64,000 nucleotides of DNA from Flavobacteriales bacterium (GTDB taxonomy: Bacteria; Bacteroidota; Bacteroidia; Flavobacteriales; Weeksellaceae): NCBI GenBank assembly GCA_020635515.1, contig JACJZS010000002.1:1102001-1166000 (forward strand), given 5' to 3'. This document shows positions 50,294 to 58,985 of this stretch, piece after piece. The notes under the pieces were generated by a model that worked only from the letters and a program-made list of their open reading frames with translations, did not search any database and had not been told where the DNA came from. Position 1 is the first letter of the stretch. The number at the start of each line of letters is the position of its first letter. A program made the translations under genes and the position numbers.

Positions 50294-51310
50294 TTAGATT
50301 ACGTTTACTTCCGCTTGTAAAAGTACATTAAATTCTTTATTTACAATGTTAATTATATGCTGAGAAAGTTCATAAATTTCTTGTCCTGTCGCATCTGAAT
50401 AATTTACAAGAACTAACGCTTGCTTTTCATGAATTCCGCAGTTTCCGAATCGTTTTCCTTTTAGGTTTGCTTTTTCAATTAGAAATGCAGCAGAAATTTT
50501 AATTCCATTTGCATTTTCATATCCTTTTAGGTCAGGGAATTTTTGTTGTAACGTATTAAATTGTTCTGTATTTATGGTAGGATTTTTAAAAAAACTTCCA
50601 GCATTTCCTATTTCTTTTGGATTTGGGAGTTTACTTTCCCTAATGTGAATTATAGCATCACTTACTTGCCTTAGTGTTGGTTTGGTAATGTTTTGTTTAT
50701 TTAAGATTTGTGTAATATCTCCGTACGAGGTATTGATGTTATGGTTTTTTGTGGTAAGTCTAAACGTAACACTTAGAATAATGTATTTTCCTTTTCCTTC
50801 GTTTTTGAAAAAAGAATCTCTGTAACCAAATTTGCATTGTTTTAAAGAGAAAACTTCTTCGAGTAAGGTTTCTACATTTAATGCTTTTAATTCATAAAAA
50901 ATATCCTTTATTTCTAAACCATACGCACCAATGTTTTGTATAGGAGCTGTCCCTACATTCCCTGGAATTAAAGAAAGGTTTTCAATTCCTCCGTATTCAT
51001 TGTTTATACAGTGTTGTACAAAATCATTCCAGTTTTCTCCTGCTTGTGCAGTTACAAGAATGTGATTTTCATCATTTTTTTCTGTATAAATCCCTTTGGA
51101 ATTAATTTTAATAGTTAATCCTAAAAAATCCTTTGTGAAAAGAACATTACTTCCTCCTCCAAGTACCAAAAAAGGTATATTGTTTTGTTTAGAAAATGCA
51201 ACAGCTTCGGTTATTTCTTTTATGGAGAAACATTCAGTAAAATACTTTGTTTTGCAGTTGATGCCAAAGGTGTTGTAGGATTTTAAAGATATGTTTTCTT
51301 GAAGGTTCAT
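50294..51310 (-). CDS. murB: UDP-N-acetylenolpyruvoylglucosamine reductase
   Basis: From the ATG at 51310 the protein has 338 residues, the length of type I MurB. This flavoenzyme makes UDP-MurNAc. FAD-binding segments are SYNTFGINCKTKYF, LVLGGGSNVLF, and LSLIPGNVGTAPIQNIGAYG. The catalytic part has KCGYRDSFF-like FGYRDSFFKNE and GNAGSFFKNP. The preceding aminotransferase stop (TAA) ends one base before this ATG, so the genes are tightly coupled; an ATG nine codons upstream would overlap it. Confidence 0.96.
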   Translation of the reverse strand: MNLQENISLKSYNTFGINCKTKYFTECFSIKEITEAVAFSKQNNIPFLVLGGGSNVLFTKDFLGLTIKINSKGIYTEKNDENHILVTAQAGENWNDFVQHCINNEYGGIENLSLIPGNVGTAPIQNIGAYGLEIKDIFYELKALNVETLLEEVFSLKQCKFGYRDSFFKNEGKGKYIILSVTFRLTTKNHNINTSYGDITQILNKQNITKPTLRQVSDAIIHIRESKLPNPKEIGNAGSFFKNPTINTEQFNTLQQKFPDLKGYENANGIKISAAFLIEKANLKGKRFGNCGIHEKQALVLVNYSDATGQEIYELSQHIINIVNKEFNVLLQAEVNVI

Positions 51311-51311
51311 T

Positions 51312-52508
51312 TTATTGTTTATTAGGATATTCTTCAAGTGCTTTTTTCAAGATTTTTATGCATATTTTTAAATCCTCTTCATTGAGTACGTATGCAATTC
51401 GTATTTGCTTTTCTCCAAGTTTTGAGTTAGAATAAAATCCTGTAGCAGGTGCAACCATTATGGTTTGATTATCTAAAGAAAATTCGTCGAGTAACCATTT
51501 AGCAAAATTATCTGAGTTGTCTATAGGAAGTTCTACAATAGAATAAAAAGCACCTTTAGGAATTGAGAATTTTATATTAGGGACATCTTCGAGTAGTTTA
51601 CTAAGCGTATTTCTTCGTCTTAAATATTCTTCTTTTGCTTCTACAAGGTAATTATCATTACTTTCATGTGCTGCGGTGGCACAAATTTGAGCTAAAAGAG
51701 GAGGAGAAAGTCGAGTTTGTGCAGCTTTAATTACGGCATTTATAACTTCCTGATTTTGAGTGACAACAAATCCTAAACGAATTCCTGTCATGCTGTACCT
51801 TTTAGATTCAGAATCAATAACAATAGCTATATCTTTATATTCATTAAAGGAAAGAATGGAGTGATGCTCGGTTTCGTACACAAACTCTCTGTATACTTCA
51901 TCTACAATTAGAAAAATGTCATTCTTTAGACAGAAATCGCCTATTTTTTTTAGTTCTTCCTTAGAATAAACATAACCAGTTGGATTGTTTGGATTACAAA
52001 GCAATACTGCCTTTGTTTTTGAGGTTATTTTCTTTTGCATTTTATTGATGTCTGGCAATGCAAAATCTTTATCTATTTCTGAAATTATAGGAACTACATT
52101 TATATCAAACAAATGCAAGAATCCATTATAATTAGCATAGTATGGTTCAGGGATAATTACTTCATCTCCATTGTCGCAAATGGTAGAAAGAGTAAGCATA
52201 AGAGCTTCAGAAGCACCATTTGTAGCGACGAAATTTGATTCATCAATAGTATTAATCCCAAAACTTTGGTAATATTTTTTTAATGATTTTCTATAGCTTA
52301 AATTTCCTTCTGATTCAGAATAAGGAAGAATATCGAGTTCTATATTTTTAATGGCTTTAATAGCAGAACTTGGAGATAATATATCAGGTTGTCCTATGTT
52401 TAGATGAAATACTTTTATTCCTCTACTTTTGGCTTTTCTAGAGTAAGGTACTAGCTTTCTAATCGGAGATTCAGGTATGTTTTTTCCTCGTAAAGATATT
52501 TTAGGCAT
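51312..52508 (-). CDS. Class I/II PLP aminotransferase (aspartate aminotransferase-like)
   Basis: This 398-residue fold type I enzyme has the family motifs FHLNIGQPDILSP, TNGASEALML, PNNPTGYVYSKEEL and the PLP lysine in SESKRYSMTGIRLGFVV. Likely substrates are aspartate or aromatic amino acids, but specificity is not readable. It heads the murB-lpxK-punA unit, preceded by a -7 element. Linkage to cell-wall genes suggests but does not show a role in amino-acid supply. Confidence 0.9.
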   Translation of the reverse strand: MPKISLRGKNIPESPIRKLVPYSRKAKSRGIKVFHLNIGQPDILSPSSAIKAIKNIELDILPYSESEGNLSYRKSLKKYYQSFGINTIDESNFVATNGASEALMLTLSTICDNGDEVIIPEPYYANYNGFLHLFDINVVPIISEIDKDFALPDINKMQKKITSKTKAVLLCNPNNPTGYVYSKEELKKIGDFCLKNDIFLIVDEVYREFVYETEHHSILSFNEYKDIAIVIDSESKRYSMTGIRLGFVVTQNQEVINAVIKAAQTRLSPPLLAQICATAAHESNDNYLVEAKEEYLRRRNTLSKLLEDVPNIKFSIPKGAFYSIVELPIDNSDNFAKWLLDEFSLDNQTIMVAPATGFYSNSKLGEKQIRIAYVLNEEDLKICIKILKKALEEYPNKQ

Positions 52509-52526
52509 TAGATAAAAAATTTAATG

Positions 52527-52534
52527 CAAAAGTA
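52527..52534 (-). promoter_or_regulatory. -7 promoter element for the aminotransferase-murB operon
   Basis: On the minus strand the sequence reads TACTTTTG, 18 nt before the ATG at 52508. No TTG lies at -33. Confidence 0.45.
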
Positions 52535-52549
52535 ATGATTTTTTGGTAT

Positions 52550-52557
52550 TATTTTTG
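52550..52557 (+). promoter_or_regulatory. -7 promoter element for the YtxH gene
   Basis: TATTTTTG matches TAnnTTTG, 48 nt before the ATG at 52606, on the opposite strand to the aminotransferase element. Confidence 0.45.
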
Positions 52558-52605
52558 TACATTTCGGAAGTGTACGAATTTTTTTAACTATAAACATAAT
52601 TTAAA

Positions 52606-52848
52606 ATGAAAGGATCAGATTTATTAGCAGGAATTGTATTAGGAGCAGTTGTTGGAGCAGCAACAGGACTTTTATTAGCACCAGATTCAGGAGAAAAAAC
52701 GAGAAAAAAACTTAAAAAGAAAGTTGACGAATTAAAAGCGGAGTGTGAAGGGTATGCTTCTGAGTTTAGTGAAACTGCCAAAAAGAAAGCAGAAGAATTA
52801 AAAGAAAAAGTAGACGGATACATGAAGAAAGAAAGTAGCGTATCGTAG
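52606..52848 (+). CDS. YtxH-domain small membrane protein
   Basis: This 80-residue protein matches the YtxH family: a glycine/alanine-rich N-terminal hydrophobic helix (LLAGIVLGAVVGAATGLLLAP) followed by DSGEKTRKKLKKKVDELK and a long charged, lysine/glutamate-rich helix. Family members are linked to general stress. It is one of the short genes here, and its promoter faces away from the aminotransferase operon. Confidence 0.9.
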   Translation: MKGSDLLAGIVLGAVVGAATGLLLAPDSGEKTRKKLKKKVDELKAECEGYASEFSETAKKKAEELKEKVDGYMKKESSVS

Positions 52849-52858
52849 AAATTCTACT

Positions 52859-53653
52859 TTAGCTCTTTACTCGTAATTCGATAGTATATCCTTCGTGAGT
52901 TCTCCAATTAAGTACTTGATTTTCAAAAATGAGGTATTGTCCTTTTATACCTATTAGCTTATCGTTGAGTGTAGTATGGTTTTTAAAAGAAAATGATTTT
53001 ATTTTTTTTGGATTTTCATACAGGGGATAATTAAAAATATAACTGTTTGATGAGTTTGCAATATATTTTTGTAATTCATTAGACAGTTTTTCTCTTAATT
53101 CGTCTTTTTCTTTAAGAAGGTCAATAGTTTTAATGTCATTAGACAACATTTTTTTCCATTGCGTTTTGTCAGAAATGTATTTTTTTAATTCTACTTCAAT
53201 AATTCCTGCCAAATATCGATTTTCTGTTTTTGCAAACAAGATGGTTTCCGATGCTCCTTGGTCAATCCATCGAGTAGGAATTTGGGTTTCTCTAGTAACG
53301 CCTACTTTTAGATTTCCTGTATTGGCTAGGTATACCACGTGTGGTTGCAGTTGAACTTTTTTTTCGTATTCCAAATCTCTATCTTCTTTTTCTAAATGAG
53401 CAGTACTCAGTTCTGGTCTTAGTATATACTCTCCTGTTTGTGGTACTTTAGAAAAACAGTCAAAACAATATCCCATAGCAAGTATCTTTTTGTTTTTGTG
53501 GCAATTAAAGCATTCAAAACCTGTGTGTTCTATTTCTAAATTTTTGGTTATGAGTTGATTTATATTCACAAACTCTCCATTGAAATCACCATAATACTGA
53601 ATGGGATTTCCGTTTTGAGTAATCATTTTTTTTATAGTTCCAGTAAGTGTCAT
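52859..53653 (-). CDS. DUF2797 protein
   Basis: This 264-residue protein has a zinc-binding pattern (CFNCHKNKKILAMGYCFDC) near residue 50 and a later GIY-YIG-like segment VVYLANTGNLKVGVTRETQIPTRWIDQGA near residue 107. DUF2797 proteins are common in Bacteroidota and actinobacteria and have no assigned function. The GIY-YIG resemblance is to the fold; the catalytic residues were not checked. The gene is convergent with YtxH and divergent from ruvB. Confidence 0.85.
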   Translation of the reverse strand: MTLTGTIKKMITQNGNPIQYYGDFNGEFVNINQLITKNLEIEHTGFECFNCHKNKKILAMGYCFDCFSKVPQTGEYILRPELSTAHLEKEDRDLEYEKKVQLQPHVVYLANTGNLKVGVTRETQIPTRWIDQGASETILFAKTENRYLAGIIEVELKKYISDKTQWKKMLSNDIKTIDLLKEKDELREKLSNELQKYIANSSNSYIFNYPLYENPKKIKSFSFKNHTTLNDKLIGIKGQYLIFENQVLNWRTHEGYTIELRVKS

Positions 53654-53677
53654 TCCTTGGGTATTAATACCTTATTA

Positions 53678-53685
53678 CAAAAGTA
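53678..53685 (-). promoter_or_regulatory. -7 promoter element for the DUF2797 gene
   Basis: On the minus strand the sequence reads TACTTTTG, 24 nt before the ATG at 53653. Confidence 0.4.
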
Positions 53686-53716
53686 GATTTTTTTATAAGT
53701 TCTGCTATAATTTTTA

Positions 53717-53745
53717 TTGATTACTTGCAAAAAACATTAATTTTG
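53717..53745 (+). promoter_or_regulatory. Promoter for ruvB
   Basis: TTG at 53717-53719, an 18-nt spacer and TAATTTTG at 53738-53745 form a full match. The -7 element ends 4 nt before the ruvB ATG, so the transcript is probably leaderless. Confidence 0.6.
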
Positions 53746-53749
53746 CCTT

Positions 53750-54778
53750 ATGTCAGAATTTTCTAATCCCGAAAAGGAGTTTTTTTCTTCTGAGGATTTA
53801 GTAATAGAAGAAAAGTTTCGTCCACAAAGTTTTAAAGATTTTGCGGGACAAGAACACCTAATGGAAAATCTAGAGATTTTTGTAAAGGCAGCAAAACTTC
53901 GAACAGAATCACTTGATCACGTATTGCTTCACGGTCCTCCAGGGCTTGGTAAGACCACACTTGCAAACATAATTGCAAATGAGTTAGGCGTGGGAATTAA
54001 AATAACTTCGGGGCCTGTGCTTGATAAGCCTGCAGATTTAGCAGGATTGCTTACTAACCTAGAAGAAAACGATGTTTTATTTATAGATGAAATTCATCGT
54101 TTATCTCCTATTGTAGAAGAGTATCTGTATTCCGCAATGGAGGATTACAAAATCGACATTATGATAGAGTCAGGGCCCAATGCAAGAAGTGTACAAATAA
54201 ACTTAAATCCATTTACGCTTATCGGTGCAACTACTCGATCTGGATTATTGACTGCTCCACTACGTGCTAGGTTCGGAATTAATTTGCGTTTACAATATTA
54301 CAAACAAGAACTTCTAGGCACTATTATAGAGAGAAGTTCTCGTATATTAGGAGCTCCGATAGATTTAGATGCATCGTTAGAAATTGCAGGAAGAAGCAGA
54401 GGAACTCCAAGAATCGCAAATGCACTTCTGCGTAGAGTTAGAGATTTTGCTCAGATAAAAGGAGATGGAAGAATTACATTAGATTTATCCAAATTAGGAT
54501 TAAGTGCTTTAAAAGTAGATAAATACGGATTAGATGAAATGGATAATAAAGTACTTACCACAATTATCGAAAAATTTAAAGGAGGTCCTGTCGGTCTTAC
54601 TACTATTGCTACTGCAGTTGGAGAGAATGCAGGAACATTAGAAGAAGTATACGAGCCGTTTTTGATTCAAGAAGGATTTTTGATGCGTACGCCTAGAGGT
54701 AGAGAAGTTACCGAAAAAGCATATAAGCATTTAGGATATAGTGGCGGTTTTTCCTCGCAAAAAAGTTTGTTTGATTAG
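53750..54778 (+). CDS. ruvB: Holliday junction branch-migration helicase RuvB
   Basis: This 342-residue AAA+ protein drives branch migration with RuvA. Walker A is HGPPGLGKTTLAN near residue 63, Walker B is LFIDEIHRLS near 110, and sensor 1 and the arginine finger lie in IGATTRSGLLTAPLRARFG. The C-terminal winged-helix domain ends TPRGREVTEKAYKHLGY. Length is typical. No ruvA or ruvC is adjacent. lnt follows 10 nt downstream. Confidence 0.97.
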   Translation: MSEFSNPEKEFFSSEDLVIEEKFRPQSFKDFAGQEHLMENLEIFVKAAKLRTESLDHVLLHGPPGLGKTTLANIIANELGVGIKITSGPVLDKPADLAGLLTNLEENDVLFIDEIHRLSPIVEEYLYSAMEDYKIDIMIESGPNARSVQINLNPFTLIGATTRSGLLTAPLRARFGINLRLQYYKQELLGTIIERSSRILGAPIDLDASLEIAGRSRGTPRIANALLRRVRDFAQIKGDGRITLDLSKLGLSALKVDKYGLDEMDNKVLTTIIEKFKGGPVGLTTIATAVGENAGTLEEVYEPFLIQEGFLMRTPRGREVTEKAYKHLGYSGGFSSQKSLFD

Positions 54779-54788
54779 AAAAAATAAA

Positions 54789-56429
54789 ATGCAACGAAAA
54801 TTAGTATTATCTGTATTATCTGGAGTCTTATTTGGTTTATCTTGGCCAACGTATGGCTTCCCTTTACTTATATTTATAGCATTTGTTCCTCTTTTGTTGA
54901 TTGAACAACACATTATAATTAATAAAGAAAAATATAGTTATTTAAAAGTTTTTAGTTATTCATACCTTTCATTCTTTATTTGGAATTTAATTGTGATTCA
55001 TTGGTTGTATTTTGCAAAAAGACCAGATGGAAGTTACGCAGTAGAAGCTCTTATTTTTCCTGTTTTGGCGAATAGTTTGCTGATGAGTATTACGTTTTTG
55101 TGTTATCATTTTGTAAAAAAGAGTGCAGGTTCGTATTTTGGATTAGTATTTTTGCCATGTGTTTGGATTGCTTTTGAAACCTTTCATCTTGATTGGGAAT
55201 GCACTTTTCCTTGGCTTAATTTAGGAAATGTTTTCGCGGATTATCATAAATGGATTCAGTGGTATGAATTTACAGGTGTTTTTGGAGGTTCGTTATGGAT
55301 TATTTTGGTTAATATTTTAATCTTTTATAATTATAGAGCATACCAAGCGAGTAGAAAACGAATTTATATAAAGCGTTTAGTAACGTATACTTCTTTGTTT
55401 ATAATAATCCCTATTAGTATCTCTTTAATTCAATACAATACTTATGAAGAAAAAGGAGAGAAGATAGAGGTGGTAGTAGTTCAGCCAGAATTAGATCCGT
55501 ATACCGAAAAGTACACAAAAAGTAGTAAAGATATTACTGCAGAATTACTTCAACTAGCAGACAATAAAATTACAGAAAATACCAAGTATGTAGTAGCTCC
55601 AGAAACAGCTTTTCCAGGAACAGGAAGTCTTTTGTACGATTCTAGGGAATCTAATTATCTAATTAACATGATTCGAGATTGGTTAAGTTCTAAAAAGAAT
55701 AAAGATTTAGCATTTGTTTCTGGGACGGAGTTTCATTCCGTTTTTTCTGAAAATAATAAACCAAATAGAGAATCTGTATTTTATAATCCATATACACGCA
55801 ATTACGAAGAACATTTTAATTCTGCTGTAGAAGTGACGAAAAATGATACATTGGAGGTGTATCATAAATCGAAACTGGTAGTAGGAGTGGAGAAAATACC
55901 TTTTGCAGGATTGTTTAGTGAGTATTTTGCAGGATTGGCAAAAATATTCGACGGAACTATGCATTCATTAGGTACCCAAAAGGAGCGAGAAGTTTTTGAA
56001 AATGGTGGAATTAAGGTTGCACCAATTATTTGTTATGAGAGCATTTATGGAGAATTTGTTACGGATTACGTAAAAAAAGGAGCTCAAGCATTATTTATAA
56101 TGACTAATGATTCTTGGTGGGAAGATTCACAAGGGTATAAACAGCTTTTGGTATACGCGAAATTGAGAGCGATAGAAAGCAGGAGAAGTATTGCAAGAAG
56201 TGCTAATAGCGGAGTGTCTTGTTTTATAAATCAGAAAGGAGATATATTGGAGCATTTGGATTTTATGGAACAAGGGTCTTTACGAGGAGAGATACAGCTA
56301 AATAATGAAAAAACGGTATATACTAAATATGGAGATTACATCTCTAGAATCCTTATGTTTTTACTAGGAATTATACTTGCATATGCGTTATCTCAGAAAA
56401 TTTTAATAAAATCAAAAAAAAGTTTGTAA
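54789..56429 (+). CDS. lnt: Apolipoprotein N-acyltransferase
   Basis: From the ATG at 54789 the protein has 546 residues. About six hydrophobic helices are followed by a periplasmic nitrilase-fold domain. The catalytic Glu is in VVAPETAFPG, Lys in VVGVEKIPFAG and Cys in PIICYESIYGEF. It adds the third acyl chain to lipoproteins in the inner membrane. An ATG 16 codons earlier overlaps ruvB and gives a non-family N-terminus, so it is rejected. The gene follows ruvB closely. Confidence 0.95.
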   Translation: MQRKLVLSVLSGVLFGLSWPTYGFPLLIFIAFVPLLLIEQHIIINKEKYSYLKVFSYSYLSFFIWNLIVIHWLYFAKRPDGSYAVEALIFPVLANSLLMSITFLCYHFVKKSAGSYFGLVFLPCVWIAFETFHLDWECTFPWLNLGNVFADYHKWIQWYEFTGVFGGSLWIILVNILIFYNYRAYQASRKRIYIKRLVTYTSLFIIIPISISLIQYNTYEEKGEKIEVVVVQPELDPYTEKYTKSSKDITAELLQLADNKITENTKYVVAPETAFPGTGSLLYDSRESNYLINMIRDWLSSKKNKDLAFVSGTEFHSVFSENNKPNRESVFYNPYTRNYEEHFNSAVEVTKNDTLEVYHKSKLVVGVEKIPFAGLFSEYFAGLAKIFDGTMHSLGTQKEREVFENGGIKVAPIICYESIYGEFVTDYVKKGAQALFIMTNDSWWEDSQGYKQLLVYAKLRAIESRRSIARSANSGVSCFINQKGDILEHLDFMEQGSLRGEIQLNNEKTVYTKYGDYISRILMFLLGIILAYALSQKILIKSKKSL

Positions 56430-56483
56430 GACTAATAAAATATTCGTTACTTTGCAGTCCGTTTATAAAATAGCGATTGTATT

Positions 56484-56720
56484 ATGTCTAAAATATGTCA
56501 AATCACAGGGAAGCGAGCAATGGTTGGGAACAATGTTTCTCATGCCAACAATAAAACTAAACGTCGTTTTAATGTGAATTTATTTACCAAAAAATTCTTC
56601 ATTCCTAGTAGTAATGAGTGGATTACATTAAAGGTAAGTAATCACGGATTGAGAACCATAAATAAAGTTGGTGTAGAAGAAGCTGTTACTAGAGCTAAAT
56701 ATAAAGGATTTTTAAAGTAA
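56484..56720 (+). CDS. rpmB: 50S ribosomal protein L28
   Basis: This 78-residue protein starts MSKICQITGKRAMVGNNVSH and continues with NNKTKRRFNVNL and the basic end, the L28 pattern. It is the first of three ribosomal genes in order L28, L33, DUF4295, an arrangement conserved in Bacteroidota. A near-consensus promoter, TTACTTTG, lies just upstream. L33 starts 7 nt after it. Confidence 0.97.
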   Translation: MSKICQITGKRAMVGNNVSHANNKTKRRFNVNLFTKKFFIPSSNEWITLKVSNHGLRTINKVGVEEAVTRAKYKGFLK

Positions 56721-56727
56721 GAAAATC

Positions 56728-56910
56728 ATGGCAAAAAAAGGAAATAGAATACAGGTGATATTGGAATGTACTGAACACAAAGAAAGTGGTGTTCCAGGGA
56801 CTTCTAGATACATTACAACTAAAAATAAAAAAAATACTCCTGATAGAATAGAGATGAAAAAGTATAATGCTATACTTAGAAAGTACACTGTTCACAAGGA
56901 AATTAAATAA
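56728..56910 (+). CDS. rpmG: 50S ribosomal protein L33
   Basis: This 60-residue protein has the L33 pattern MAKKGNRIQVILECTEH, then GTSRYITTKNKKNTPDRIEMKKY and a C-terminal YTVHKEIK. Only the first zinc-knuckle cysteine position remains, so this is the zinc-independent form. It follows rpmB by 7 nt and precedes the DUF4295 gene by 22 nt. Confidence 0.96.
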   Translation: MAKKGNRIQVILECTEHKESGVPGTSRYITTKNKKNTPDRIEMKKYNAILRKYTVHKEIK

Positions 56911-56932
56911 TTAATAGAAAAATATTTAAGTT

Positions 56933-57085
56933 ATGGCAAAGAAAGTAGTAGCAACGCTTAAATCAGGAGATTCTAAGAAAATGGCAAAAGTCATAAAAAT
57001 GGTAAAATCTCCAAAGTCTGGTGCATACGTATTCGTAGAAAAAGTAATGAATGCAGATAATGTAAATGATTTCCTAAAAGGATAA
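56933..57085 (+). CDS. DUF4295 ribosome-associated small protein
   Basis: This 50-residue basic protein, MAKKVVATLKSGDSKKMAKV at its start and ENVNDFLKG-like ADNVNDFLKG at its end, is the DUF4295 protein found next to rpmB-rpmG in Bacteroidota. I recall it as a lineage-specific ribosomal protein (bL38) in the Flavobacterium ribosome structure, but that link is from memory. It is too short to be picked by simple length filters. A terminator follows. Confidence 0.93.
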   Translation: MAKKVVATLKSGDSKKMAKVIKMVKSPKSGAYVFVEKVMNADNVNDFLKG

Positions 57086-57107
57086 TTTTACATATACATA
57101 AAAAATC

Positions 57108-57138
57108 AAAACCATTCGCAAACGTGAATGGTTTTTTT
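57108..57138 (+). terminator. Terminator of rpmB-rpmG-DUF4295
   Basis: AAAACCATTC (57108-57117) pairs perfectly with GAATGGTTTT (57126-57135), with an 8-nt loop and a T run to 57138. The ftsY promoter begins 3 nt later. Confidence 0.85.
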
Positions 57139-57140
57139 GT

Positions 57141-57148
57141 TATATTTG
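57141..57148 (+). promoter_or_regulatory. -7 promoter element for ftsY
   Basis: TATATTTG matches exactly and ends 7 nt before the ftsY ATG, predicting an almost leaderless message. Confidence 0.5.
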
Positions 57149-57155
57149 TGCTGTT

Positions 57156-58106
57156 ATGAGCTGGTTTAAAAAGGTATTTAAAAGAGATAAAGAGTCAAAG
57201 GAAACACTCGATAAAGGATTAGAGAAAACCAATAAGTCTTTCTTTGAAAAACTCACCAAAACTTTTATAGGAAAGAGCAAAGTAGATGATGAGGTTTTAG
57301 ATGATTTAGAAGAAGTTCTAATTGCTTCTGATGTGGGAGTTGCAACCACAGTAAAGATAATAGAGAGAATAGAAAAACGCGTAGAACAAGATAAATACAC
57401 CTCTACCGAAGAATTAGATAGAATTTTACGAGAAGAAATTCAAGGATTGTTGGTAAATAACGATACCGATATACGCGATGAAGATAAAAAACCATACGTA
57501 ATTATGGTAGTTGGTGTGAATGGAGTTGGTAAAACAACAACTATTGGTAAATTAGCTCACATTTTAAAACAATCAGGGAAGAAAGTAGTTTTAGGTGCAG
57601 GGGATACTTTCCGTGCAGCGGCTGTAGATCAGTTGGTAATTTGGTCTGAGAGAGTAGGAGTTCCGATTGTAAAACAAAAAATGGGAAGTGATCCTGCTTC
57701 GGTTGCTTTTGATACTGTGCAATCTGCTGTTGCTCAAGATGCAGATGTGGTACTTTTGGATACCGCAGGAAGACTTCATAATAAGGTAAACCTAATGAAT
57801 GAACTGTCCAAGATAAAGCGAGTAATGCAGAAAGTAATTCCAGATGCTCCTCACGAAGTTCTTTTGGTTCTTGATGGTTCTACAGGACAAAATGCTTTTG
57901 AGCAAGCAAAACAATTTACTTCCGCTACCGATGTAAGTGCGTTGGCAATCACAAAGCTCGATGGTACAGCAAAAGGAGGCGTTGTTATTGGAATTTCCGA
58001 TCAGTTTAAAATTCCGATTAAGTATATAGGTGTAGGTGAAAAAATGGAAGATTTACAACTTTTTGACAAGAAAGACTTTGTGGAAAGCTTCTTCAAAAGA
58101 AACTAA
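57156..58106 (+). CDS. ftsY: Signal recognition particle receptor FtsY
   Basis: This 316-residue SRP-type GTPase docks ribosome-SRP complexes at the inner membrane. It has the NG domains only, with a short charged N-terminus instead of the long acidic A domain of E. coli. G1 is GVNGVGKTTTIGKLA near residue 118, followed by AGDTFRAAAVDQL, DTAGR, TKLDGTAKGG and GVGEKMEDLQLF. Three envelope genes follow on the same strand with short spacing. Confidence 0.97.
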   Translation: MSWFKKVFKRDKESKETLDKGLEKTNKSFFEKLTKTFIGKSKVDDEVLDDLEEVLIASDVGVATTVKIIERIEKRVEQDKYTSTEELDRILREEIQGLLVNNDTDIRDEDKKPYVIMVVGVNGVGKTTTIGKLAHILKQSGKKVVLGAGDTFRAAAVDQLVIWSERVGVPIVKQKMGSDPASVAFDTVQSAVAQDADVVLLDTAGRLHNKVNLMNELSKIKRVMQKVIPDAPHEVLLVLDGSTGQNAFEQAKQFTSATDVSALAITKLDGTAKGGVVIGISDQFKIPIKYIGVGEKMEDLQLFDKKDFVESFFKRN

Positions 58107-58115
58107 TAAATTACT

Positions 58116-58985
58116 TTGAATAAAATTTATCATGCAATATTGATTTTTTTTTCCAAATTACCTTTTGGTATTTTGTACTTGATTGCTGATTTTTTCTTTA
58201 CACTTAATTATTACTTTATTGGTTATAGAAGAGGAACAATCAAGAGCAATTTAAGAGCTTCTTTTCCCAAAAAATCAAAAAAAGAATTGGCGAAAATTCA
58301 GAGAGATTTTTATAAAAATTTTGCTGATTATATAGTAGAAACCATTAAGCTTTTCTCGCTATCAAAAGAACAATTAGCAAAAGTTCATACATTCTCAAAT
58401 GAACAAGTTTTGTATGAGTCAAAAAAGAATAAAAAAAACGTAATTCTGCTTGCAGGACATTTTTTTAATTGGGAATACCACATAGGAACAGGAAATATTC
58501 TTCCACAAAAGAATAAATATGCCATTTTTCAAAAGGTAAACAATCCTTTTTGGAATAAAAAAATAAACGAATTACGAAGTCGATTCGGAACGATTCCAGT
58601 TGAATTTTATGATGTAGGAAAACATATAATGAGAATTCCTCAAGATGGAGAAAATATCTATCTTTTTATTGCTGACCAAAGTCCTTACCGTGCTCATATT
58701 CACCATGAATTAGAGTTTTTAAATCAAGAAACACCTGTTTTTATAGGATACGACAAGGTAGCTCGCAGAAAAGATTTTGATGTGATTTACATGAAAACTA
58801 CCAAGTTAAAGAGAAATCATTACCACACCGAGTTTATAAAAATTAATCCTAATGCAGAAAAGTTTGAGGAATATGAAATTGTAGATAAATTCTTTTCACT
58901 TTTAGAAGAAAACATACAACAGCAACCAGCATTATGGTTATGGTCGCATAAAAGGTGGAAGTATAAAAAAGGAAGAGATTATTAA
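58116..58985 (+). CDS. LpxL/HtrB-type lipid A acyltransferase
   Basis: This 289-residue protein resembles the lysophospholipid/LPS acyltransferases that add secondary acyl chains to lipid A. The active-site pattern H(x4)E is in AGHFFNWEYHIG near residue 110, and FQKVNNPFWNKKINELRSRFG and IFLFIADQSP-like YLFIADQSP follow. A hydrophobic segment opens the protein. The start is TTG: the preceding in-frame codons include two stops and no ATG. It overlaps the glycosyltransferase gene by one base. Confidence 0.9.
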   Translation: MNKIYHAILIFFSKLPFGILYLIADFFFTLNYYFIGYRRGTIKSNLRASFPKKSKKELAKIQRDFYKNFADYIVETIKLFSLSKEQLAKVHTFSNEQVLYESKKNKKNVILLAGHFFNWEYHIGTGNILPQKNKYAIFQKVNNPFWNKKINELRSRFGTIPVEFYDVGKHIMRIPQDGENIYLFIADQSPYRAHIHHELEFLNQETPVFIGYDKVARRKDFDVIYMKTTKLKRNHYHTEFIKINPNAEKFEEYEIVDKFFSLLEENIQQQPALWLWSHKRWKYKKGRDY

